Of a DNA stretch of 19,256 nucleotides, positions 1 through 6,989 are shown one piece after another. The translations under genes were made by a program, and so were the position numbers. The DNA comes from Christensenella sp. UBA3944 (GTDB lineage: Bacteria > Bacillota > Clostridia > Christensenellales > DTU072). The stretch lies in NCBI GenBank assembly GCA_002385605.1, contig DGDU01000028.1:1-19256 (forward strand), written 5' to 3'. Position 1 is the stretch's first letter; each line of letters starts with the position of its first letter. The notes under the pieces were generated by a model. It ran no database searches and had not been told where the DNA came from. It was given only the letters and a program-made list of their open reading frames with translations.

Positions 1-19
1 AGATGTGTATAAGAGACAG
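1..19 (+). other. Nextera transposon mosaic-end adapter (library artefact)
   Basis: Bases 1-19 read AGATGTGTATAAGAGACAG, the 19-bp Tn5 mosaic end used in Nextera libraries. This is not genomic sequence. It abuts the pyrC reading frame at base 20 and truncates it artificially. Reading the plus strand from base 3 gives a peptide beginning MCIRDS, which is adapter translation and not a protein. Confidence 0.97.
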
Positions 20-929
20 CTATTATGCCGTTGGGCGATTGATCGAAGGGCAGAGCCTTTTCCTCGGGGGAGTGCGGTGCGTGGTCGGTGGCTATCATAT
101 CCGCCGTGCCGTCGAGAAGCGCCGTCAAGGTTGCCTCCCTGTCGCGGGGGCTTCTAAGCGGCGGCGACATCTTGGCGTCGGGGTTGCCCTTTACATCCCG
201 CCCGTCTAAAAACAGGTGGTGGGGCATTACCTCGCAGGTGATATCCCCGCCCGCTTTCTTTGCCTGCCTTAAGATGTCGAAACTTTTTTTGAGGGAGAGG
301 TGGCAGAAATGGTACCGGCAGCCCGTTTTAATGGCAAGCTCCGCTTCACGCTCTACCGCTACCCATTCGGCCTCGTCGGCGGGATAGCCTTCGGCCTCGG
401 GGTGGGAGGCTATTATTCCGCCCTCCTTTTTAATAAGGCGCATGCCCTCTTCTAAAAGTTTGAGATTATTAACGCACCTGCCGTCGTCGCTGAAGCCCTT
501 AACCAAAGAGGCAAGCGCTTTTATGTCCGCAAGCCTTTCGCCCTTTTCGCCTAAAGTCAGGGCGGCGAAGGGGTAGACCTTTACCAAAGCGTCTTTATCT
601 ATTATTTTTTGCTGTACGGCCAGGTTTTCGGGAGAATCGGGGCAGGGGTTAAGGTTGGGCATAGACATAAGCGAGGTTATGCCGCCTTTGGCGGCGGATG
701 CCGTACCCGATAAAATTGTTTCTTTGTGGGTATATCCCGGCTCTCTTAAATGGGCGTGAACATCTACCGCTCCCGCCGTTATCCAATGCCCAAAACAATC
801 GAAAACCTCGTCCGAAGGCGAGACCTCTATGTAAGGAGCAATTTTGGCAATAATTCCCCCGTCGATGAGGATATCCGCCCTTTTGAGGGCGCCACCCTCC
901 AGAATATAGCCGTTCTTTAAAGCAATCAC
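20..929 (-). CDS. pyrC: Dihydroorotase, C-terminus missing at contig edge
   Basis: Zinc amidohydrolase that cyclises N-carbamoyl-aspartate to dihydroorotate, step 3 of pyrimidine synthesis, in the cytoplasm. The frame opens at a GTG at 929 that overlaps the pyrB stop (GTGA), the usual sign of translational coupling, and runs 303 codons to the adapter; the family is about 420-430 residues, so roughly 120 are missing. Visible motifs: VDVHAHLREPG (residues 55-65, metal-binding HxH), GFSDDG in mid-protein (metal-ligand Asp region), SHPEAEG, a CHLS segment, EVMPHHLF, KMSPPLR, and IATDHAPH with D282 and H286. The last codons read NGII followed by the first base of a Gly codon, as expected for the family NGI(I/V)GLE motif, so the frame is sound up to the adapter. 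Identity is secure from several independent motifs. Confidence 0.95.
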
Positions 930-1798
930 AGCTTGCCCTCCAGCGCCATGCTGATTACCGCCATGCGGATGTACACGCCGTTTTCCATCTGCTTGTAAAT
1001 CCTGCTGGAAACGCACTCGGCGACCTCGGATGCGATTTCGACGCCCCTGTTAATGGGCGCCGGGTGCATAATGATAGCCCCCCTCTTCATGGCGCCCACG
1101 CGCTGTATGGTCATGCCCCACTTCTGGTGGTATTCTTCTTTGGAGATTTTCATCTCCTCCTCGTGGCGCTCCATCTGCACCCTGAGCAGGTTGATGATGT
1201 CGCAGACCTTTATGGCTTTGTCTAAGGGAAGGAATTTGCCCGTATCGTCGCAGAATTCGGGCGGGCCGCTTATATAAACTTCCATCCCGAGGCGCTTCAT
1301 GACCTCGGCGTTGCCGTGGGCAACCCTCGAGTGCCTGATATCGCCGACGAGGCAGATTTTTAGCCCCTGGAACCTTCCGAACTCCTCATAAATCGTCATT
1401 AGGTCGAGAAGGGTTTGGGTGGGGTGGTCGCTGGTGCCGTCGCCGCCGTTAAAGATGGGGACTTTGATTGTTTCTAATTCTTTATAAAAAACATCCTGTT
1501 TGTGGCGGATTACTATGCCGTCCACTCCGAGGGCTTCAAATGTGCGCACGGTGTCGTAGAGCGTTTCGCCTTTGGCGACGCTGGAGCCCGCGAGGTTGAA
1601 GCTGAGGGGCTGGATGCCTAAGTTCATCATCGCGATCTGGAAACTGTATTGTGTGCGGGTCGAATTCTCATAAAAAAGGTTGACCATTTTCTTTCCTGAA
1701 TAATTAACGGTCAACCCTTTCTTAAAGCGTATCGCCAAATCTATTATGTCCATTATCTCGGGGACGGACAAGGACCTTAATGTAAGTAAGCCTCTCAT
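926..1798 (-). CDS. pyrB: Aspartate carbamoyltransferase catalytic chain
   Basis: Condenses carbamoyl phosphate with aspartate to N-carbamoyl-aspartate, step 2 of UMP synthesis. From the ATG at 1798 it has 290 residues, slightly short of the usual ~305. Motifs: STRT (46-49, carbamoyl-phosphate loop), SSVAKGET with Lys76, IRH (97-99), HPTQ (125-128), VGDIRHSRVA (151-160), LLRVQ (204-208), and HPAPINRGVE (245-254). The residue after STRT is Gln where Arg is common. The frame is open upstream to 1993, but an AGAGG box at 1806-1810 lies 7 bases before the second of two tandem ATGs, and a promoter at 1857-1885 would start the mRNA inside the upstream extension, so the long form is rejected. It overlaps pyrC by 4 bases. 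No regulatory-chain gene (pyrI) or PyrR-type leader is visible. Confidence 0.96.
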   Translation of the reverse strand: MRGLLTLRSLSVPEIMDIIDLAIRFKKGLTVNYSGKKMVNLFYENSTRTQYSFQIAMMNLGIQPLSFNLAGSSVAKGETLYDTVRTFEALGVDGIVIRHKQDVFYKELETIKVPIFNGGDGTSDHPTQTLLDLMTIYEEFGRFQGLKICLVGDIRHSRVAHGNAEVMKRLGMEVYISGPPEFCDDTGKFLPLDKAIKVCDIINLLRVQMERHEEEMKISKEEYHQKWGMTIQRVGAMKRGAIIMHPAPINRGVEIASEVAECVSSRIYKQMENGVYIRMAVISMALEGKL

Positions 1799-1847
1799 CA
1801 TCTCACCTCTTTGATATCGGAGGTCGGGAAGAATTTTCTCCTTTATC

Positions 1848-1982
1848 TTTCGCTGTATTTTACCATAAACACGCCCGGGACGCAAGAAAATTCGAGTGCC
1901 TTTACCAATATTTGTAATAAAGAAACTTAATGCTAAATGAAAGGGGGTTCCATTTTGGCGGAAATCGTAAAATACAGTTTCG
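1848..1982. mobile_element. MITE-like 125-bp element with 11-bp TIRs and 5-bp target duplication
   Basis: CTGTATTTTAC at 1853-1863 and its exact reverse complement GTAAAATACAG at 1967-1977 bound a 125-bp segment. The next bases mismatch once and then match twice more (13 of 14). TTTCG stands immediately outside both ends (1848-1852 and 1978-1982), as expected of a 5-bp target-site duplication. The interior has no credible gene, so this would be a non-autonomous miniature transposon. No second copy of the repeat was seen in this window, and the donor transposase family is not identified. Confidence 0.62.
1857..1885 (-). promoter_or_regulatory. Predicted sigma-A promoter of pyrBC, inside the MITE-like element
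   Basis: On the minus strand TTGCGT (1885-1880) is followed after 17 bases by TAAAAT (1862-1857), preceded by TG one base upstream (TGnTAAAAT, extended -10). Predicted start is near 1850, giving a leader of about 52 bases. The -10 box lies within the left terminal inverted repeat of the element at 1853-1977, so the element may have supplied this promoter. Confidence 0.6.
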
Positions 1983-2009
1983 CGGGGTGGCAAAATGCCG
2001 TTAATGTAA

Positions 2010-2026
2010 AACCGCGCGCGGCGGTT
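2010..2026. repeat. GC-rich inverted repeat between element and 2113 promoter
   Basis: AACCGC, loop GCGCG, GCGGTT: a perfect 6-bp stem that includes the 10-bp palindrome CCGCGCGCGG. On the minus strand the stem runs into TTTTA, a short U-tract, so it could weakly terminate leftward transcripts or be an operator. Function is not known. Apart from this, the element and the two promoters, nothing else was seen in the 314-base gap 1799-2112. Confidence 0.35.
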
Positions 2027-2073
2027 GCATTTATTTACCTTCGCTTAATAAGACAGCAAACGGAGCTTTGCTG

Positions 2074-2102
2074 TTGACCTTTATATTTATATATTGTATA
2101 AT
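2074..2102 (+). promoter_or_regulatory. Strong sigma-A promoter, near-leaderless start
   Basis: TTGACC (2074-2079), 17-base spacer, TATAAT (2097-2102). The predicted transcription start (about 2109) is only some 4 bases before the ATG at 2113. No Shine-Dalgarno box precedes that ATG. Confidence 0.75.
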
Positions 2103-2112
2103 TTGTGCGAGT

Positions 2113-3579
2113 ATGAAAGGTAAAAAAATCTCTATAAATGCCATTTGGGCGGCGCTCGCGCCGGCGATAGCCATCCTGCTTATAGCTTCGCTTACCGCCG
2201 CGACGGTTATACTTAACAACCGGGGAAGGCCCGCCACCCGCGGCATCATAGGGAGAGGGGAGGGCGGAGAGGCTTCGGGGATTATCTCCGACGCCCCTTT
2301 TCAGTACGATATTTCGACGAGAAACGAATTTATAAAAGATTTTGAAAAGGCGCTTGCCGCCGTTTTCAGCAAGGATTTTCTTGATGCCCTAAGCGGAATG
2401 AACGCCAATATCGCCCACGCCTGGGGTGACTCCGTTATCGAGGCGTTCAGGCGGGCGAGAGTGCCCGGCGAAAAGCTGGCGGCCTTCGGCGGATACCTCA
2501 AAAAGGTGTCTGCGGATTACGAGAATTTTATTAAAGAGCAGCACGAAATAAATCCCGACAACCCCGAGAGTTTACCCCTCATTATTTTTGTTGCCGCCGT
2601 ACTGATGACAGACCAGAAGAACGATACCGATAACTTTTACAGGCTTCTTGGCGGGCTCGACTGGGGCGTCTTGTTTGAGCAGCTAATGAAGGATACGGGG
2701 CTTACCCCCGAGGAAGCGGGGCGGGTGATGTATCAGCTTGCCTTTTCTGTTTCGCGGGGGGACGACAAAAAGCTTATAGAGGAGCTTGGCGAAAGAAGCT
2801 TTGTCATACTTTTCGCCCGCACGGCTGTGGTAATGCGGGAAATCGATACCCTGGGCAAAAACACCGACCTGGCAACCGCGAGGGCGGCGGTAGAGATGCT
2901 TTACGAGCTGGGAAGCGAGTACCGCAAAATCATAAATACCTTCGGGGTGCGGAAACTTAACGATTTGTTCGGAAGCGTTTACCTCGGCGAGATTCTGGAT
3001 AACATTCCCGAGGAAAAAAAGGATACCGTGGGCAACATTCTTGGCGCCGTCGAGGCTTCTTCCGAGCTGTTCGGGTTCGGGGTTGCCTTCCTGAGCGAAA
3101 CGCTTCTGGCGCTCGACAACAAGGTCGCCTACCCTTACCACGATTACATTAAGGCCGAAAAGGATGTTTCGCTTGCCGAAACCGCCCTTTATCTGGTTTC
3201 CGCCGCCAGGAAGGGGCTTGAATATGCTTCGCGGGAGTCGGGAATAGGCGAGAACGAGCTTAAAGAAAAAATAGCCTCGATTAACGCCAACCTCAAAGCC
3301 GTGGCGGACGCCGAATTGGTATTCGAAGAGGTGTACGCAGAGGAGCTTACACGGATAGACGCCGTTTTTGAAGCGTTTTTAAGACTCGCCGCTGCCGAAA
3401 CCGAGGCGAGAGAACTCGAATACGAAAATTACCTTAAACACACGGCGAATGTAGACGCCATATTGGGTTATATTGAAGAGATAACCGCTTACGCCCCCGA
3501 CATAGGGCGGGGGATGCAGATGTCCACATCGCTTATATTGCTAAGCTACCTCGCCTACATCGGGGTATCGGCGGCATAA
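2113..3579 (+). CDS. Unrecognised membrane-anchored alpha-helical protein, first gene of an ABC/FtsX operon
   Basis: 488 residues with no recognised family. The N-terminus (MKGKK followed by a hydrophobic stretch at about 8-34) looks like an uncleaved signal anchor with the rest outside the cell; there is no lipobox cysteine. The body is predicted almost wholly alpha-helical, rich in Ala, Glu, Leu and Lys, with amphipathic heptad-like stretches in the last third (about 360-460). The final ~18 residues are again hydrophobic and could touch or cross the membrane. The start was chosen at ATG 2113 because upstream codons (possible TTG at 2068) overlap the promoter and would not be transcribed. 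The ABC ATPase begins 12 bases downstream. Position suggests the extracytoplasmic partner of the exporter, but it does not resemble the beta-rich adaptor proteins that partner MacB. No function is assigned. Confidence 0.85.
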   Translation: MKGKKISINAIWAALAPAIAILLIASLTAATVILNNRGRPATRGIIGRGEGGEASGIISDAPFQYDISTRNEFIKDFEKALAAVFSKDFLDALSGMNANIAHAWGDSVIEAFRRARVPGEKLAAFGGYLKKVSADYENFIKEQHEINPDNPESLPLIIFVAAVLMTDQKNDTDNFYRLLGGLDWGVLFEQLMKDTGLTPEEAGRVMYQLAFSVSRGDDKKLIEELGERSFVILFARTAVVMREIDTLGKNTDLATARAAVEMLYELGSEYRKIINTFGVRKLNDLFGSVYLGEILDNIPEEKKDTVGNILGAVEASSELFGFGVAFLSETLLALDNKVAYPYHDYIKAEKDVSLAETALYLVSAARKGLEYASRESGIGENELKEKIASINANLKAVADAELVFEEVYAEELTRIDAVFEAFLRLAAAETEARELEYENYLKHTANVDAILGYIEEITAYAPDIGRGMQMSTSLILLSYLAYIGVSAA

Positions 3580-3591
3580 ACGGAGAAAGCT

Positions 3592-4323
3592 ATGATTAAA
3601 GCGCAAAACATTGTTAAGGTTTTCAGCCCGAACATCAAGGTCCTGGACGATGTCAGCCTGGAGATCGAGTACGGCGACTTTGTGTCTATAATAGGCGCTT
3701 CCGGAAGCGGCAAGTCTACCCTGCTTAGTATTCTGGGCGGCATAGACAGGCCGACATCGGGCAAGGTGTTTTTGGACGGCGCCGAAATCTCGGCGATGGA
3801 AGAAAAAGAGCTTGCCAAGCTCCGCCGCACAAAGATAGGCTTTGTGTTTCAGTTTTTCAACCTCGCCCCCTACCTTACGGTGTACGAGAATATAATGCTT
3901 CCCATCATCCTTGACGGAAAACAAACGAAGGCCTACGCCGAAAAGGCCGAAAAGCTTATGGATTACCTCGGCATTACGGCGCAGAGGGATAAGCTGCCCT
4001 CCACCCTGTCGGGCGGCGAGCAGCAGAGGGCGGCAATCGCGAGGGGGCTTATATTCGACCCCAAAGTAATCTTCCTGGACGAGCCCACGGGAAACCTCGA
4101 CAGCAAGACGGGCCGGGAAACGATGGAGCTTCTCGCGAAGATAAACGCCGAGCTGGGCACGACGATCGTGCAGGTTACCCACAGTATGCAAAACGCCTCC
4201 TACGGCAACCGCATAATAGAGATAAAGGACGGCAGGATAAGCGGGGGAAGCCCCGAGGCTGCAAAGAGCGCGGAAACAGAAAAAGAAAACAACGAAATAA
4301 CAGACGGGAAAACGGAAGAATAG
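3592..4323 (+). CDS. ABC transporter ATPase, MacB/LolD/FtsE-like
   Basis: 243 residues, the ATPase of a type VII (MacB-fold) ABC system. Walker A GASGSGKST (35-43), Q-loop Gln87 (FVFQFFNLAP), signature LSGGEQQR (139-146), Walker B VIFLDEP (159-165), D-loop NLD (168-170) and H-loop His197 are all intact, so it should hydrolyse ATP. The sequence style (the LAPYLTVYEN stretch after the Q-loop) is that of the MacB/LolD/SalX group, which always pairs with FtsX-type permeases, and such a permease begins 1 base after the stop codon. The C-terminal ~30 residues are charged and probably disordered. GGAG lies 7 bases before the ATG. Substrate cannot be told from the ATPase. Confidence 0.95.
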   Translation: MIKAQNIVKVFSPNIKVLDDVSLEIEYGDFVSIIGASGSGKSTLLSILGGIDRPTSGKVFLDGAEISAMEEKELAKLRRTKIGFVFQFFNLAPYLTVYENIMLPIILDGKQTKAYAEKAEKLMDYLGITAQRDKLPSTLSGGEQQRAAIARGLIFDPKVIFLDEPTGNLDSKTGRETMELLAKINAELGTTIVQVTHSMQNASYGNRIIEIKDGRISGGSPEAAKSAETEKENNEITDGKTEE

Positions 4324-4324
4324 A

Positions 4325-6838
4325 ATGAAGCCCCTACTTCGCCATACCCTGCGCAGCGCCGCCGACAGCAAAGCGCAGGTATTTATAATAATCCTTACCG
4401 TCGCCGTGGTTACGGCGATGGTTTTCGCGTCTTTTTCGATTTCGGACATCTTCTATAACCTGAACATGACCGAAAACGACCGTGTGGCGCAGGGGGCGGA
4501 TATGCTGCTTGGCAGCAACGGCAGCGCGGGGGAGCTGTTCAGCCGCGCGAGGGTGGATTCGGTACTTGGCAAAAACCCCGACGAGATTGTAAGGGCGGAG
4601 TACTTTCTGAAGTTCACGACCGTTATGAAAACGGGCAGCGGCACAAAAACCGTGCTTCTTGAGGCAACCGACTTAAACGATTACATTGCCGCCCATAACC
4701 TTAAGTATGTCGATTTCAGGGAAAACAAAAGCGGGGTTATCCCCGTTATTGTAGGCTACACCTTCGCCCAAAACGCCAACCTCAAGGCGGGCGACTATGT
4801 TGAGGTTTACATTCCCTCTTTCGACAGGTATGTAAAGATGTATGTCATGTACATTGCCGCCGACGAGGGGATATTCAAATCGGCGGCAAACATAAACATC
4901 CTTGCCGATTTTTCGGCGGTGGGCGATTACGGCATGGTTTCCGCCGTGTATATCACCTTCAAAGATCCCTCTTTGTTCACCAGATACGAGGAAGCCTTCG
5001 GCGAGGTACTGCCCGCCGTAAGCTGCTCAGAGGGCAACAATTATTCGGATGTTAAAGAGATAGTTTTCAGCAATACCCTGCTGTTTGCCATCGGGCTTGT
5101 TTTTATAGTGGCTACGATGGGAATGATACTTCTGACTTCTTACATGATTATCGCCAGGAAGCGCACCCGCGAAATGGTTGTCTTTAAGGCGGCGGGGGCT
5201 TCGCCCGCAATGACAGCCCTCATAATGCTGTTTGAGGTCGCCTTGTACGCCATAGCGGGAAGCGCCATCGGGCTGGCCCTGGGCAGGTTCGGTATGCAGC
5301 TTACCGTAAACAGCATGATACCTCACGCGAGGGATTTGATTACTTACGGTTTCTGGAAATTTGCCGTAAGCCTGATTATCTCGGTTGTCGTCACCATTGC
5401 CGCCTCGCTCGCGCCCGTTATAGCCGTGAGCAAAAAGACTATAAGGGAGCTTAACTCGGACAGCCCCCGAAACGCAAAAGCCCCCAAACCCGTACCCTTT
5501 GCGATCGTGACCGTGGTTGCCGCCGGCAGCCTTGCCGCCACAACCTTTTTGAGCGGCATCTGGGTCGCCCTTCTGAGCATAATAGACATAGCCCTTATTA
5601 TTGTCTGGATCTCCCTTGCCGCCCCCATAGTTTTGAAGGGGGTAACCGCCCTGCTGAGAAAGATAAAACCAAGCGGCGGGTTCGGTCTGGGGACTTTAAC
5701 CCCCAACAGAAACAAGGCCATGCGGACTATAACCACGCTTTCGGCGGTTATAGTGGCGTTTTCGTTTGTCGTCGTGCAGATTGTGGGGCTTGTAAAGTAC
5801 GCTGTAACCCCTTTTACTTCGAGGTACAGAGCCGACGCCGTCATATCGGTCGCGTCGAATGTTTCGGACGAGCAGAGGTTTAAGCTAATAAACAGCCTTT
5901 ACGCCGACGGCATAGAGGAAGTCGGGTTTATGACCTCGGTGGATTTTGTTTTGCCGAAGGGCAGGATGGACCTCACCTCCGCCGAAAAGTATTTTACGCT
6001 TTACGGGGTGGACTCGTATTGGATGCTAGAGCATTGCGCCCCCAACCTCGGCGAGGGCACGAAGGAAAGGTGGGAGAAGGCGCAAAACCCTCTCGTGCTC
6101 AGCGAGGATATGATGATACGCTTCGGGTACTCTGTGGGCGATACGGTAACCTATTACCCCGAACCCGACCAGCACAAGGATGACGCCATAACCTTTACCA
6201 TTGTCGGGGTGGACTACACCATAACAAGGTATGACCGCGTAGGTTATGTAAAATATGACGCCTTAAAGGATATGGCGGGGTGGCTCGATATCTTTGCCGA
6301 CTTTAAGGAAGGCGCAGACGGGAGCGCCGCGCTCCTCGGGCTTATAAAGGCCGTCGAGGCGCAAAACCTCGAAAGAAGTTTTGTTTTGACTTTTGAGGAA
6401 TGGACGGACGCCGAAAGCACCGGGCTTCAGGGCATATTGGGCATATTGGGAATAATACAGTACGCAATGATAGCGGTGGGAATCATCGGGCTCATCAATG
6501 TTTCGGTGGTGACCGTTTACGACAGAAAATCCGAATTTAGGCTATACCGCTTAAGCGGGCTTTCGCAGAACGGGTATCTTGCCTTCGCGGCGTCGGAAGG
6601 TCTGGCGATGTCTGCCGCGGGCGCCGTCATAGGGTTTGCCGTATGCACGGCGTTTACGGCGCTATTGCCCGTGTTCGTTGGGATAGTCGACAAGTACCTA
6701 TACTTCCCGCCCGTGACCGCCCTTTCGGCATATATAACCCTGGCGGGAAGCCTCGTGTTTGCCCTGTGCTGGGCGGCTATCGCGGCGGCGCAGAGAAGAG
6801 GACAGGCGGTTGCCTATAACGAGCGGTTTTTGACCTGA
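4325..6838 (+). CDS. FtsX-like ABC permease, duplicated type with two extracytoplasmic domains
   Basis: 837 residues. TM1 at about 19-41 is followed by a ~200-residue extracytoplasmic domain (42-248), then TMs near 250-277, 296-322 and 345-368. Two further hydrophobic segments (392-440) lead to a second half: TM near 470-490, a ~200-residue domain (about 495-700), and TMs near 704-730, 757-785 and 797-825. The cytoplasmic segments after TM2 (RKRTREMVVFKAAGAS) and near the end (DRKSEFRLYRLSGLS) are the coupling-helix regions typical of FtsX permeases. This is the ten-TM layout of Gram-positive exporters related to the LolCE/MacB fold; it acts in the cytoplasmic membrane with the ATPase encoded 1 base upstream. 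Such complexes move lipids, peptides or antibiotics, or transmit force to the cell wall; which one applies here is not evident. The operon ends at the terminator at 6885-6914. Confidence 0.92.
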   Translation: MKPLLRHTLRSAADSKAQVFIIILTVAVVTAMVFASFSISDIFYNLNMTENDRVAQGADMLLGSNGSAGELFSRARVDSVLGKNPDEIVRAEYFLKFTTVMKTGSGTKTVLLEATDLNDYIAAHNLKYVDFRENKSGVIPVIVGYTFAQNANLKAGDYVEVYIPSFDRYVKMYVMYIAADEGIFKSAANINILADFSAVGDYGMVSAVYITFKDPSLFTRYEEAFGEVLPAVSCSEGNNYSDVKEIVFSNTLLFAIGLVFIVATMGMILLTSYMIIARKRTREMVVFKAAGASPAMTALIMLFEVALYAIAGSAIGLALGRFGMQLTVNSMIPHARDLITYGFWKFAVSLIISVVVTIAASLAPVIAVSKKTIRELNSDSPRNAKAPKPVPFAIVTVVAAGSLAATTFLSGIWVALLSIIDIALIIVWISLAAPIVLKGVTALLRKIKPSGGFGLGTLTPNRNKAMRTITTLSAVIVAFSFVVVQIVGLVKYAVTPFTSRYRADAVISVASNVSDEQRFKLINSLYADGIEEVGFMTSVDFVLPKGRMDLTSAEKYFTLYGVDSYWMLEHCAPNLGEGTKERWEKAQNPLVLSEDMMIRFGYSVGDTVTYYPEPDQHKDDAITFTIVGVDYTITRYDRVGYVKYDALKDMAGWLDIFADFKEGADGSAALLGLIKAVEAQNLERSFVLTFEEWTDAESTGLQGILGILGIIQYAMIAVGIIGLINVSVVTVYDRKSEFRLYRLSGLSQNGYLAFAASEGLAMSAAGAVIGFAVCTAFTALLPVFVGIVDKYLYFPPVTALSAYITLAGSLVFALCWAAIAAAQRRGQAVAYNERFLT

Positions 6839-6884
6839 ATCCGACATAAAATTTAATAAAATATTTATTAATTGCGCCCGCGGG

Positions 6885-6914
6885 CGTCCCTTTGGTTGCA
6901 AACGGGCGTTTTTT
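6885..6914 (+). terminator. Rho-independent terminator after the ABC/FtsX operon
   Basis: A stem of about 9 bp (CG, one bulge, CCCTTTG paired with CAAA, one bulge, GGGCG) with a GTTG loop is followed by six T at 6909-6914. A competing CGCCCG arm at 6875-6880 can pair with the same 3' arm (6903-6908) or with its own neighbour at 6881-6886. Confidence 0.75.
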
Positions 6915-6924
6915 GTGATAAAAT
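6896..6924 (+). promoter_or_regulatory. Promoter of the plsC-tyrS-yigZ-ilvE operon, overlapping the terminator
   Basis: TTGCAA (6896-6901), 17-base spacer, TAAAAT (6919-6924) with an upstream TG (TGnTAAAAT). Predicted start is about 6931, a 59-base leader. The promoter shares bases with the 3' arm and T-tract of the upstream terminator. No T-box features fit in the remaining leader. Confidence 0.65.
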
Positions 6925-6989
6925 TACCGAAATAAAGAGGGGCGATTACCGCACCCGTAAAGGGGTATAATTGGCCTTTAGGAGGCTTT

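Noticed and set aside
1799..1850. PyrR-binding leader or attenuator before pyrB
   Set aside because: No PyrR anti-antiterminator sequence and no terminator hairpin with T-run was found in the ~52-base leader.
1799..1993. In-frame extension of pyrB by 65 codons upstream
   Set aside because: It runs through the MITE-like element and the promoter, has no ribosome binding site, and its sequence is not part of the ATCase family; a good AGAGG box precedes the ATG at 1798.
2068..2112. Alternative TTG start giving 15 more residues on the 488-aa protein
   Set aside because: It lies upstream of and within the TTGACC/TATAAT promoter, so would not be on the mRNA.
3541..4449. 302-codon open frame on the minus strand
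   Set aside because: It is the shadow of the ABC ATPase gene, which has all ATPase motifs; the minus-strand translation has no family resemblance. The same holds for the other long antisense frames, for example 9825-10808 opposite ilvE.
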